This document shows, piece after piece, positions 6,825 to 12,563 of a stretch of DNA of 12,563 nucleotides. Position 1 is the stretch's first letter; every line of letters starts with the position of its first letter. The notes beneath the pieces are model-generated. The model had not been told where the DNA came from and made no database searches. It worked only from the letters and a program-made list of their open reading frames with translations. The position numbers and the translations under genes are program-made. Origin of the DNA: Gammaproteobacteria bacterium (GTDB lineage Bacteria > Pseudomonadota > Gammaproteobacteria > Thiohalorhabdales > Thiohalorhabdaceae); NCBI GenBank assembly GCA_018609925.1, contig JAHEOG010000102.1:1-12563 (forward strand), given 5' to 3'.

Positions 6825-7553
6825 TCAAACCCCCCGGCTATTGCCCCAGGCCAGGACGTGGAGCTGGGGAAGGACCCGGGCACGGTGCCAGCCATCGGCC
6901 AGGACGCGCTGCGTCAGCCAGCGGAACCGCTCCATCAGCTCGCCCGGGTCCGGATCGCCCTCCGGCTCGGGATTGCCTACCTGCAGATAGATCGGGATCT
7001 CGGTGTAGTTGCCCGCCAGCGAGCGGGCGTAGTCGTAGTCCCGCTCGTCGAGCACCACTACCTTGAAGACCGTCTCGGGAGCGCTGTTCGCCGCCTCCAG
7101 GCAGGCCTCCAGCTCCGCCAGCCCCGTCAAATGCCCGCTGGAGGGCCCCTTGGGGGACAGGGTCAGGTGGTCCAGCTCACCGAGCCAGGATGGGGCCACC
7201 GAGCCCTGGGTCTCCAGGGCGAAGGTGTGGCCGCGGGCGTGGCCGCCCCGGATGAGTGGGGCCAGGTCCTGCAGGGCGGGATTGCCCCCCGAGAGGCTCA
7301 CCAGGATGGGCCCGCCGGCCAAGCGGTCCACCTCCTCGAGCACCGCTGAGGTATCCCAGCTTGTCCAGTCTCCGCGGTATTCGGGGAGCACTGCGTATAG
7401 CGTGTCGCACCACTGGCAACGGTAATCACAACCTCCGGTGCGCACGAACACCGTGGGCCGGCCCATCAGCGCGCCTTCGCCCTGGACAGTGGGCCCGAAT
7501 ATCTCGCTGATGCGCAGGGAGCCGGAACGGACCTGCGCGGACTCAGAGGTCAT
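6825..7553 (-). CDS. queE: 7-carboxy-7-deazaguanine synthase (radical SAM)
   Basis: The 242-residue product opens with ISEIFGPTVQGEGALMGRP, the QueE N-terminal signature. TGGCDYRCQWCDT follows, with the radical-SAM cluster cysteines at 42, 46 and 49 in the usual CX3CX2C spacing. LSGGNPAL is the SAM-binding GG motif in its QueE form, and LHVLAWGNSRGV is the family C-terminus. The enzyme turns 6-carboxytetrahydropterin into 7-carboxy-7-deazaguanine. The ATG at 7551-7553 lies inside the end of queD, giving an 11-base overlap, so the two are probably translationally coupled. No strong ribosome-binding site is visible. Length and motifs are normal. Confidence 0.95.
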   Translation of the reverse strand: MTSESAQVRSGSLRISEIFGPTVQGEGALMGRPTVFVRTGGCDYRCQWCDTLYAVLPEYRGDWTSWDTSAVLEEVDRLAGGPILVSLSGGNPALQDLAPLIRGGHARGHTFALETQGSVAPSWLGELDHLTLSPKGPSSGHLTGLAELEACLEAANSAPETVFKVVVLDERDYDYARSLAGNYTEIPIYLQVGNPEPEGDPDPGELMERFRWLTQRVLADGWHRARVLPQLHVLAWGNSRGV

Positions 7554-8070
7554 TGATGCTGTCGTCGGGGCGCTGCCACCAGGGCGGATCGGGGAAGCCG
7601 TTGGTGGTCAGGACGGCGTCGGGGTGGCCGTGGAAGGCCACGGTGTTGGTGGGGGTCTCCTGGATGGCCACTTCGGTGCAGGTCAGGTCGCTGCCCTGGT
7701 CGGCCAGCAGGGCGGAGACCTTGGCCATGAAGCAGGCGGCCAGGGCCTCGGTGGAGGGGTCCCCCGGGGTCACCAGGATCCGGTGGAGCTGGGCCGGCTC
7801 CTGCTCCCGGAAGTAGGTCAGAAGGGGGTCACTGGGACCGAGCTGGAGGCTGTGGTCCACCCGCTTGTCGATCCATGCGTGCCAGCGCTGCTTGGCCTCG
7901 TGGAAGGGCGCCACCAGGTTGCCCTCGCCGTCCAGCGGGGCCGGGTGGCGGGACGCAAGCTTCACGGTAACGTACTCGTTGTGGCCGTGGGGGATCCCGC
8001 ACGGACCGTCGTAGAGGGCGAGGAGCCGGTGGCTCATGCTGAAGCGGCGGGTAAAGGCGAGGGTGAACAT
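7543..8070 (-). CDS. queD: 6-carboxy-5,6,7,8-tetrahydropterin synthase
   Basis: The 175-residue product belongs to the PTPS/QueD fold. Zinc ligands are His14 (MSHRL) and His28/His30 (PHGHNEY). The catalytic cysteine is Cys24 in CGIPHGH, the second-site pair is Asp72-His73 (VDHSL), and the pterin-anchoring glutamate is Glu138 in ETPTNTVAF. It converts 7,8-dihydroneopterin triphosphate to 6-carboxytetrahydropterin. It is longer than the roughly 120-residue E. coli enzyme, mainly through the segment between the DH pair and ETPTN and a C-terminal extension rich in Pro/Trp. I chose ATG 8068-8070; GTG 8086-8088, overlapping the queC stop as GTGA with GAGG upstream, is an equally possible start six codons earlier. 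Confidence 0.92.
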   Translation of the reverse strand: MFTLAFTRRFSMSHRLLALYDGPCGIPHGHNEYVTVKLASRHPAPLDGEGNLVAPFHEAKQRWHAWIDKRVDHSLQLGPSDPLLTYFREQEPAQLHRILVTPGDPSTEALAACFMAKVSALLADQGSDLTCTEVAIQETPTNTVAFHGHPDAVLTTNGFPDPPWWQRPDDSINDL

Positions 8071-8084
8071 GGCTCGGTTCCGGC

Positions 8085-8789
8085 TCACGGGGCCTCGCGG
8101 GCCCGCTCGGTGGCTTGGCGCCAGTAGTCGGGGTCGGCGTAGGGGGTGGGATCGGTCACCCCGGCGCAGTGGAGGGCCTCCCGGCGCTCGACACAGGTAC
8201 CGCAGCGCCCGCAATGGCGGTCTTCGCCGCGGTAGCACGACCACGTCTGGGCCACCGGCACCCCCAGACGGCCCGCCTCGGCGGCGATCTGCGCCTTGGT
8301 CCAGGTGACGAAGGGCGCGTCCAAGGCGATCTCGCCCAGCCCCTCCAGGGCTCGGCGCTCCATGGCGGCGAAGGCCTCGATGAACTCGGGCCGGCAGTCG
8401 GGATAGACGGCGTGGTCCCCGGCGTGCACGGCGGCCGCCACGCGAGTCCAGCCGCGACTGGCGGCGATGGCGAAGGCCGTGGTGAGCAGGATGGGATTGC
8501 GGTTGGGGACCACGGTGATGGCCATGGACTCGGCGCTGTAGTGGCCCTCGGGAACCGCCACGTCATCGGTTAGGGCGGAGCCGGTGAGGTGGGGACCGAG
8601 CCCGGCCAGGTCGACCCGCTCGCAGGGCACGCCCAGTCGATGACCGGCGGCGGCCGCGAACTCCAGCTCCTTGCGGTGGCGTTGGCCGTAGTCGAAGGTT
8701 ACCAGGCCGGCAAGGTCCCCGGCCTCGGCCACCCGATGGGCCAGGGTCACCGAATCCAGCCCGCCGGAGCAGACCACCAGTGTTGCCAT
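8085..8789 (-). CDS. queC: 7-cyano-7-deazaguanine (preQ0) synthase
   Basis: The 234-residue product starts VVCSGGLDSVT with the PP-loop SGGLDS at 8-13, then FDYGQRH. It ends with the structural zinc site Cys185, Cys193, Cys196 and Cys199 (CGRCGTC). QueC uses ATP and ammonia to turn 7-carboxy-7-deazaguanine into preQ0. The ATG at 8787-8789 gives the usual short N-terminus; earlier in-frame starts would run into the queG end. The gene lies 55 bases after queG and its stop abuts or overlaps the queD start. All family motifs are intact. Confidence 0.95.
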   Translation of the reverse strand: MATLVVCSGGLDSVTLAHRVAEAGDLAGLVTFDYGQRHRKELEFAAAAGHRLGVPCERVDLAGLGPHLTGSALTDDVAVPEGHYSAESMAITVVPNRNPILLTTAFAIAASRGWTRVAAAVHAGDHAVYPDCRPEFIEAFAAMERRALEGLGEIALDAPFVTWTKAQIAAEAGRLGVPVAQTWSCYRGEDRHCGRCGTCVERREALHCAGVTDPTPYADPDYWRQATERAREAP

Positions 8790-8819
8790 GGCTCGCTCGT
8801 CCCTTCGCTTGTCTCGCCG

Positions 8820-8834
8820 GGCGGGGTTTCCGCC
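8820..8834 (-). other. Small hairpin in the queG-queC gap
   Basis: On the minus strand GGCGG (8830-8834) pairs with CCGCC (8820-8824) around a 5-base AAACC loop. It sits between the queG stop and the queC start. No T-tract follows. It does not resemble a preQ1 aptamer that I know, since no A-rich pseudoknot tail is present. Confidence 0.4.
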
Positions 8835-8843
8835 GATCCCGAT

Positions 8844-8852
8844 ATTATCCCA
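8844..8852 (-). promoter_or_regulatory. Candidate extended -10 promoter for queCDEF
   Basis: On the minus strand TGGGATAAT is TGN plus GATAAT (five of six -10 matches). It overlaps the queG stop codon and precedes queC by about 55 bases. No convincing -35 is present. It would let queCDEF be expressed separately from queG. The 48-base leader contains only a small GGCGG/CCGCC hairpin. Confidence 0.35.
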
Positions 8853-9990
8853 TACCCGCACGCTCATCCGGTGGCGACCCGGCGAGCTCGGCCCGCCACT
8901 CCGCCCGCACCCGGGGGTCCGGATCGGTGGGGATCGACCGGGCCCGCTCCATCAGCCGCTGCGGGGCGAGGCGCCCCAGGGCCCAGATCGCCATGCCCCG
9001 GACCAGCGCCGAGTTGTCGCCCAGGCGCTCCTCGGCCACCGGGGCCAGCGCGGCGCGATCGCTGTTGCCCACCGCCACCAGGACATTGCGCACGAACCGG
9101 GACCGGCCCAGGCGCTTGATGGGCGACCCGGAGAATTTGGCGCGGAAGGTGGCGTCGTCCACGCGGGCCAGCTCGGCCAGGGCCGGGCGCTCCAGCTCGG
9201 GCCGGGCCTGAAGCCATCCGTTTCGGGCCCGCTCGGCGAACTTGTTCCAGGGACAGACGGCCAGGCAGTCGTCGCAGCCGTAGATGCGGTTGCCGATGGC
9301 GGACCGGAATTCCCGGGGGATCTGGCCCCGGTGCTCGATGGTGAGATAGGAGATGCAGCGGGTGGGGTCAAGCCGGTACGGGGCAGGGAAGGCGTTTGTT
9401 GGGCAGACGTCCAGACAGCGCCGGCAGGTGCCGCAGTGATCGGGCTCGGGCTCGTCCGGGTCCAGCTCCAGGGTGGTGAATACCTCTCCCAGGAAGAGCC
9501 AGGAGCCGAGCTTCCGGGAGACCAGGTTGGTGTGCTTGCCCTGCCAGCCCACCCCGGCCCGCTCGGCCAGGGGCTTCTCCATGACGGGAGCGGTATCCAC
9601 GAAGACCTTGACGGCCCCGCCGTGGGTGGCCGTTAGCCAGCGCCCGAGCTGCTTGAGCCGCTTCTTGAGGACATCGTGGTAGTCGCGGCCGCGGGCGTAG
9701 ACGGACACGGTCCCCGAGTCGGGGTGCTCCAGGTCCGCCAGGGGATCGCTGTCGGGCCCGTAGTTCATGGCGAGGCTGATCACCGTTCCCGCCTGCGGCC
9801 ACAGGGTCCTGGGATCCTGCCGGCGATCGGACTTGGCCGCCAGCCAGTCCATGTCGCCGTGGTAGCCTCGAGCCAGGTAGTCCCGCAGGCGAGAGCGCAC
9901 TTCCTCCGGGAGCTCGGGACGGGCGAAGCCCACGACATCGAAGCCCAGCTCTCGGGCCTGTTGGCGGATGGCTTCCTTGGGGTCGGCCAT
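8845..9990 (-). CDS. queG: Epoxyqueuosine reductase
   Basis: The 381-residue product agrees with E. coli QueG in length. The N-terminal half holds the cobalamin-binding part with VDTAPVMEKPLAERAG (Asp132 is the conserved catalytic acid) and GWQGKHTNLVS. Two [4Fe-4S] clusters follow: Cys186, 189, 192 and 196 (CGTCRRCLDVCP), and Cys212 with Cys239, 242 and 246 (GCDDCLAVCP). The C-terminus (about 300-365) shows HEAT-like helices used for tRNA binding. QueG reduces epoxyqueuosine to queuosine at tRNA position 34, the last step of the pathway. ATG 9988-9990 (MADPKEAIRQQ) is chosen by homology in length; upstream in-frame codons lack a ribosome-binding site, and this one has only a weak site. Confidence 0.95.
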   Translation of the reverse strand: MADPKEAIRQQARELGFDVVGFARPELPEEVRSRLRDYLARGYHGDMDWLAAKSDRRQDPRTLWPQAGTVISLAMNYGPDSDPLADLEHPDSGTVSVYARGRDYHDVLKKRLKQLGRWLTATHGGAVKVFVDTAPVMEKPLAERAGVGWQGKHTNLVSRKLGSWLFLGEVFTTLELDPDEPEPDHCGTCRRCLDVCPTNAFPAPYRLDPTRCISYLTIEHRGQIPREFRSAIGNRIYGCDDCLAVCPWNKFAERARNGWLQARPELERPALAELARVDDATFRAKFSGSPIKRLGRSRFVRNVLVAVGNSDRAALAPVAEERLGDNSALVRGMAIWALGRLAPQRLMERARSIPTDPDPRVRAEWRAELAGSPPDERAGMG

Positions 9991-10027
9991 GGGGACTACG
10001 CTGGATCCAGTGGGGTTTCCGGGCCCG

Positions 10028-10033
10028 TATGAT
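10028..10033 (+). promoter_or_regulatory. Candidate -10 box for the flavodoxin-like gene
   Basis: TATGAT in the 122-base gap between the divergent queG and flavodoxin-like genes matches five of six -10 bases. No recognisable -35 lies 16-18 bases upstream. A transcript from about 10040 would carry a 70-base leader. The gap must also hold the queG promoter, which I could not identify. Confidence 0.3.
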
Positions 10034-10112
10034 TCTCGGGCAGATCCTGCCTGCCGCAAAGGCCCGACCGCCTTGAGCCCGCTCCGGGCCCATCACCTCG
10101 AAGGATTGGACC

Positions 10113-10784
10113 ATGCTCCAGGCCGTGGCGTTGAACTGCACCCTCAAGCCTTCCCCCGAGACGTCCCACACCCAGGCCCTAATGGACAAGCTGGCCGGGC
10201 TGATGCGTCCTCTTGGCGTGAACACCGAGTCTGTCCGGATCGCGGATTACCACGTTCCGTTTGGCGTGGCCTCGGACCTCGGCGGCGAAGACCAGTGGCC
10301 GACGATCTACGCCCGGATCCGGGCGGCGGACATCGTCATCATCGGCACCCCCATCTGGATGGGGGTGCGCTCGGCGGTGGCGCAGCTGGTGGTGGAGCGC
10401 CTCGACGGCAGCTATTCCCATGCCGACCCCGACACAGGCCAGTTCCCCCTCTACAACAAGGTGGGCGGGGTGGTGGTGACCGGCAACGAGGACGGCGCCC
10501 ACGCCGCGGCCGGGACCACCCTGTTCAACCTGTCCCATTTCGGCTGCACCATTCCCCCCAATGCCGACTGCTATTGGGTGGGGGACGCCGGTCCCGGGCC
10601 CAGCTATCTGGATGCCGGCGGCGAGCGCCACATGTACACCAACAAGGCGGCCCGCTTCATGGCCCACAACCTGGTCTACGTCGCCGACCTCCTGAAGCGG
10701 AACCCCATCCCCACCCGGCTCGCCGATCTCACCGAGGAAGCGAGGGCGGAAAGCGACGACCAATGCCCGCCGGAGATGAACTGA
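10113..10784 (+). CDS. Flavodoxin-fold NAD(P)H-dependent oxidoreductase (FMN reductase family)
   Basis: The 223-residue product has the flavodoxin-like alpha/beta pattern. The first strand AVALNCTLK leads into a phosphate-binding loop SPETSHT that would hold FMN. DIVIIGTPIWMGV is the conserved second loop, and GGVVVTGNEDGAH is the third, contacting the isoalloxazine ring. Such proteins reduce quinones, nitro compounds or flavins with NAD(P)H in the cytoplasm; the true substrate is unknown. The ATG at 10113 follows AAGGA by seven bases, a firm start. It is divergent from queG. A role in supplying electrons to QueG or QueE is imaginable, but the sequence offers nothing beyond position to support it. 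Confidence 0.85.
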   Translation: MLQAVALNCTLKPSPETSHTQALMDKLAGLMRPLGVNTESVRIADYHVPFGVASDLGGEDQWPTIYARIRAADIVIIGTPIWMGVRSAVAQLVVERLDGSYSHADPDTGQFPLYNKVGGVVVTGNEDGAHAAAGTTLFNLSHFGCTIPPNADCYWVGDAGPGPSYLDAGGERHMYTNKAARFMAHNLVYVADLLKRNPIPTRLADLTEEARAESDDQCPPEMN

Positions 10785-10940
10785 GCCCGGCCGCTACCCT
10801 ACGAAGCTTGCCATGGCCCGGCGCGATGGAGAGCTGTCGGCTCCCCGACCGTTGGCCGGAAATCGCCCCGCCAGGGGGCGCGCCGGGTCCCGGATCGGAT
10901 CTCACCAATCCGACAAGCCCGTAGAAGGGGTTTGGCGGCC

Positions 10941-10946
10941 TATAAT
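10941..10946 (+). promoter_or_regulatory. Perfect -10 box TATAAT
   Basis: TATAAT is a full consensus match in a GC-rich setting, where it is rare by chance. The 16-18 base position upstream lacks a clear -35 (CCCGTA at 17). A start near 10952 would make a transcript through the structured segment and possibly into the lipoprotein gene. Confidence 0.4.
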
Positions 10947-10951
10947 GGGCG

Positions 10952-11113
10952 TGTGATTGTCGGACCTGAAGCTTCCCCCCGGTAACAGCCTCTTCGTGGC
11001 GCTGAAGAAGGAATGGTCCGGGTGACACCCGCTTCGAGATCGCCCTGAGGCGCACTCTGCGGGTCTCGGGGTCATCGAGGGCTGGTCCAGCAAGTATCGG
11101 AGCCATTCTTTTT
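10952..11113 (+). ncRNA. Candidate structured RNA or leader of the lipoprotein gene
   Basis: Downstream of TATAAT the plus strand can fold into several stems. CCCGG (10978-10982) pairs with CCGGG (11018-11022), enclosing CCTCTTC (10989-10995) with GAAG-A-AGG (11004-11011). CGAGA (11035-11039) pairs with TCTCG (11064-11068), enclosing CGCC-CTGA-GGCG (11041-11052). A T-run closes the segment at 11109-11113 without a strong stem just before it. No known RNA family was recognised; it is not tmRNA, SRP or RNase P RNA by eye. A decayed coding region is the main alternative. Confidence 0.25.
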
Positions 11114-12517
11114 GTGACTACGTTGTATCTGGTACTCCCAAAGACAGTTCATTTAAGGGCTGCCACGGCCATCCGAACCTGGCGCCCAAAGGCGGTCCAG
11201 GTCGGTTCCCGGGCCACGATTCGTTTGAGCCTCGCCGCGCTGTTGGGATGTGTGCTCGCCGGTTGTGCCTCGACTGGCGAGAACTTCTCGCAATATCCCG
11301 GCTTCAGCGTGTATCTCAAGACCTACCCGACGCCTGATGAACAGCCGAGCGAGCGGGGTCAACATCTGCTGGACGCATTCCGTCCTCGATTCTTCGTCCC
11401 CTCGGGAGAAACGGGACCGATCGATTTCTACGCTGACTATATCGCCAACGGGCGGCTTTATGACGGCGAAGGCGAGCTCATCAGTGACCAAGTGGACCGC
11501 GAGCTGCTCAATGCCTATCGCGACGATCCGGGGGTGGTCTTTGTCCATATCCCCCCATCCGAGGAAGCTTCATCCGGGGAGCCTTCCGCTGCGGTACCGG
11601 CGAGGATCGGCCAGGATCGTCTTCAATTGCCGGGCATGGCGGGACCGCAGAAGGTGCTGTTCCTCAGCTACCACCTGGTTTTCCCGCGATCCGGCCTCGC
11701 CGCCGGCATCCCCGGTTGGCACCGCCGGCTAATGAATCTCATCGGGGATGCCGATGACTGGCATCAGCTCGATCATTCGGAGGTCACCCTGGCCCTGGTG
11801 CCGAAGCGCGATGTCCCAATCGACGCCGCCGGGGCGGAGGACCTGATCCCCTTCGCGGCCATCCTCCAACAGCACAATTACATGCGCACCTATGTGCTCG
11901 TCGACGATCCGGAGCTGGCCGACCACCCCGGGCGCATGTTGATGGACAATGAACGACGAATCGCAGTCGATGTCGCCGAAGGCTCCCATGCGCTGTTTCC
12001 GCACGCCCCCGAGCGCCGCTGGCACCGGGCGGTGCGCTTTCTAAGACCGGACAACGCTCGCTATTTGGTGGGCGTTAAGCCAAAGCCGTTGCCTACCGAC
12101 GATGTGTTCACCCAGCTGGGGCGCCGATTAATGGAAAATAGAGGGAGGCCGGCGCTTGCCACCCAGGACATTACTCACCCGGGACGCCGGGTCTCCTATG
12201 AGCTTGCGTTCCTGCCGCCGAATGACGCCTTCTATAGCTTCCAGGGCTCGCTGGGCGAGCAACGCCTGTTGCCGGGTCGGGATGGTCCACCCGGTGCTAT
12301 GTACGACCCCTCGCCTGCACTGCAGCGCAAACGGATCCAACTGGCGGTGTTTTTCTGGCAGGAAGGCATGGGAAATTACCCCCGGGATCTGTCCAGGGTA
12401 GCGCTGGATACCTGGCATCCTCCGGACAGGGAGGCGCTGACCCCATTCCAGCGCCGGCTCGTGACCGCGCTACCCTGTCGCGATGATTGGCCGCTTCCCT
12501 GCGCCCGGGATCTCTGA
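11114..12517 (+). CDS. Orphan lipoprotein, unknown function
   Basis: The frame encodes up to 467 residues with a clear lipobox, LAALLGCVLAGC, Cys51 being the lipidated residue by this numbering. The mature part is therefore exported and membrane-anchored; Ala and Ser follow the Cys, which fits outer-membrane sorting. Beyond that I recognise no domain: the mature region is soluble, mixed alpha/beta, with VVFVHIPPSEE, YHLVFPRSG and VALDTWHPPD as visible segments. The start is unclear. GTG 11114 and TTG 11123 give an over-long 44-51 residue leader. TTG 11225 gives a signal without positive charge. ATT 11219 would give the ideal MRLSLAALLGCVLAGC. Codon use is visibly less GC-rich than in the rest of the window, suggesting separate ancestry. 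Confidence 0.75.
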   Translation: MTTLYLVLPKTVHLRAATAIRTWRPKAVQVGSRATIRLSLAALLGCVLAGCASTGENFSQYPGFSVYLKTYPTPDEQPSERGQHLLDAFRPRFFVPSGETGPIDFYADYIANGRLYDGEGELISDQVDRELLNAYRDDPGVVFVHIPPSEEASSGEPSAAVPARIGQDRLQLPGMAGPQKVLFLSYHLVFPRSGLAAGIPGWHRRLMNLIGDADDWHQLDHSEVTLALVPKRDVPIDAAGAEDLIPFAAILQQHNYMRTYVLVDDPELADHPGRMLMDNERRIAVDVAEGSHALFPHAPERRWHRAVRFLRPDNARYLVGVKPKPLPTDDVFTQLGRRLMENRGRPALATQDITHPGRRVSYELAFLPPNDAFYSFQGSLGEQRLLPGRDGPPGAMYDPSPALQRKRIQLAVFFWQEGMGNYPRDLSRVALDTWHPPDREALTPFQRRLVTALPCRDDWPLPCARDL

Positions 12518-12563
12518 TGACTACTACTGGCGAGGATGAAAAGGCCTGAGCGGAAAGCGAGGA

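Larger units (their letters stand above)
10785..11113 (+). other. 329-base gap without a convincing gene; hairpins and possible RNA
   Basis: The stretch holds no recognisable CDS on either strand. Two perfect stems lie soon after the flavodoxin-like gene: CGCCCC/GGGGCG (10864-10880, 5-base loop) and TCGGAT/ATCCGA (10895-10913, 7-base loop). Neither has a T-tract, so any terminator role is uncertain. A perfect TATAAT follows at 10941, then a foldable segment ending at a run of five T (11109-11113). A 22-codon ORF from TTG 10957 (starting MSDLKLPPGN) lies in the first part and stops at TGA 11023. Confidence 0.5.

Noticed and set aside
8790..8844. preQ1 riboswitch ahead of queC
   Set aside because: The gap is short and contains one simple hairpin, without the A-rich tail and pseudoknot pairing of preQ1 aptamers known to me.
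11023..11025. TGA as selenocysteine codon
   Set aside because: Although hairpins follow, no selenoprotein family is recognised in either flanking frame and the continuation has no conserved motif.
12517..12563. Start of a further gene (ATG 12517 or ATG 12536)
   Set aside because: ATG 12517 gives only ten codons. ATG 12536 has just nine codons before the window ends and its GAGG is directly adjacent. AGCGAGGA at the very end may be a ribosome-binding site for a gene beyond the edge, but this cannot be judged.
1..12563. CRISPR array, insertion sequence, tRNA, rRNA or attachment site
   Set aside because: No regularly spaced repeats, transposase motifs, terminal inverted repeats or cloverleaf signatures were seen on either strand.

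Overview
The window is very GC-rich, bacterial and densely packed. It looks like chromosomal DNA of a proteobacterium, most likely a gammaproteobacterium. The grounds are a GlcF-type glycolate oxidase subunit, a CpdA-type cAMP phosphodiesterase, a BPSS1780-like membrane protein, many GTG/TTG starts and short intergenic gaps. No IS element, phage gene, CRISPR array, tRNA or rRNA was seen.

Layout, left to right. (1) The 3' end of glcF (+) converges on a two-gene minus-strand unit: a six-helix membrane protein followed by a plant-type asparaginase/isoaspartyl peptidase. (2) After a divergent regulatory gap holding a clear minus-strand promoter and an inverted repeat, the plus strand carries an MFS transporter, a CPA1-type Na+(K+)/H+ antiporter with an NAD-binding RCK domain, cpdA (start overlapping the antiporter stop as GTGA), and a 65-residue single-helix membrane protein. 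(3) The small gene converges, with overlapping stop codons, on a minus-strand queuosine cluster read queG-queC-queD-queE-queF. (4) Divergent from queG is a flavodoxin-fold oxidoreductase. (5) A 329-base gap follows, with a perfect TATAAT and foldable sequence but no convincing gene, then a large orphan lipoprotein of visibly lower GC that ends close to the window edge.

How the genes fit together: QueD, QueE and QueC make preQ0 from 7,8-dihydroneopterin triphosphate, QueF reduces preQ0 to preQ1, and QueG completes queuosine in tRNA. FolE, Tgt and QueA are not in the window and must lie elsewhere. The most striking observation is that this QueF keeps all other signature motifs but has serine (TCC) where the family has its catalytic cysteine. 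This sits oddly in a cluster that otherwise looks built to finish queuosine. The transporter/antiporter/cpdA block may link ion homeostasis with cAMP turnover, but only the translational overlap supports that.

The most interesting unexplained parts are the serine QueF, the dyad in the divergent gap at 1994-2024, the structured gap at 10941-11112, and the orphan lipoprotein whose best signal-peptide start would be an ATT codon.
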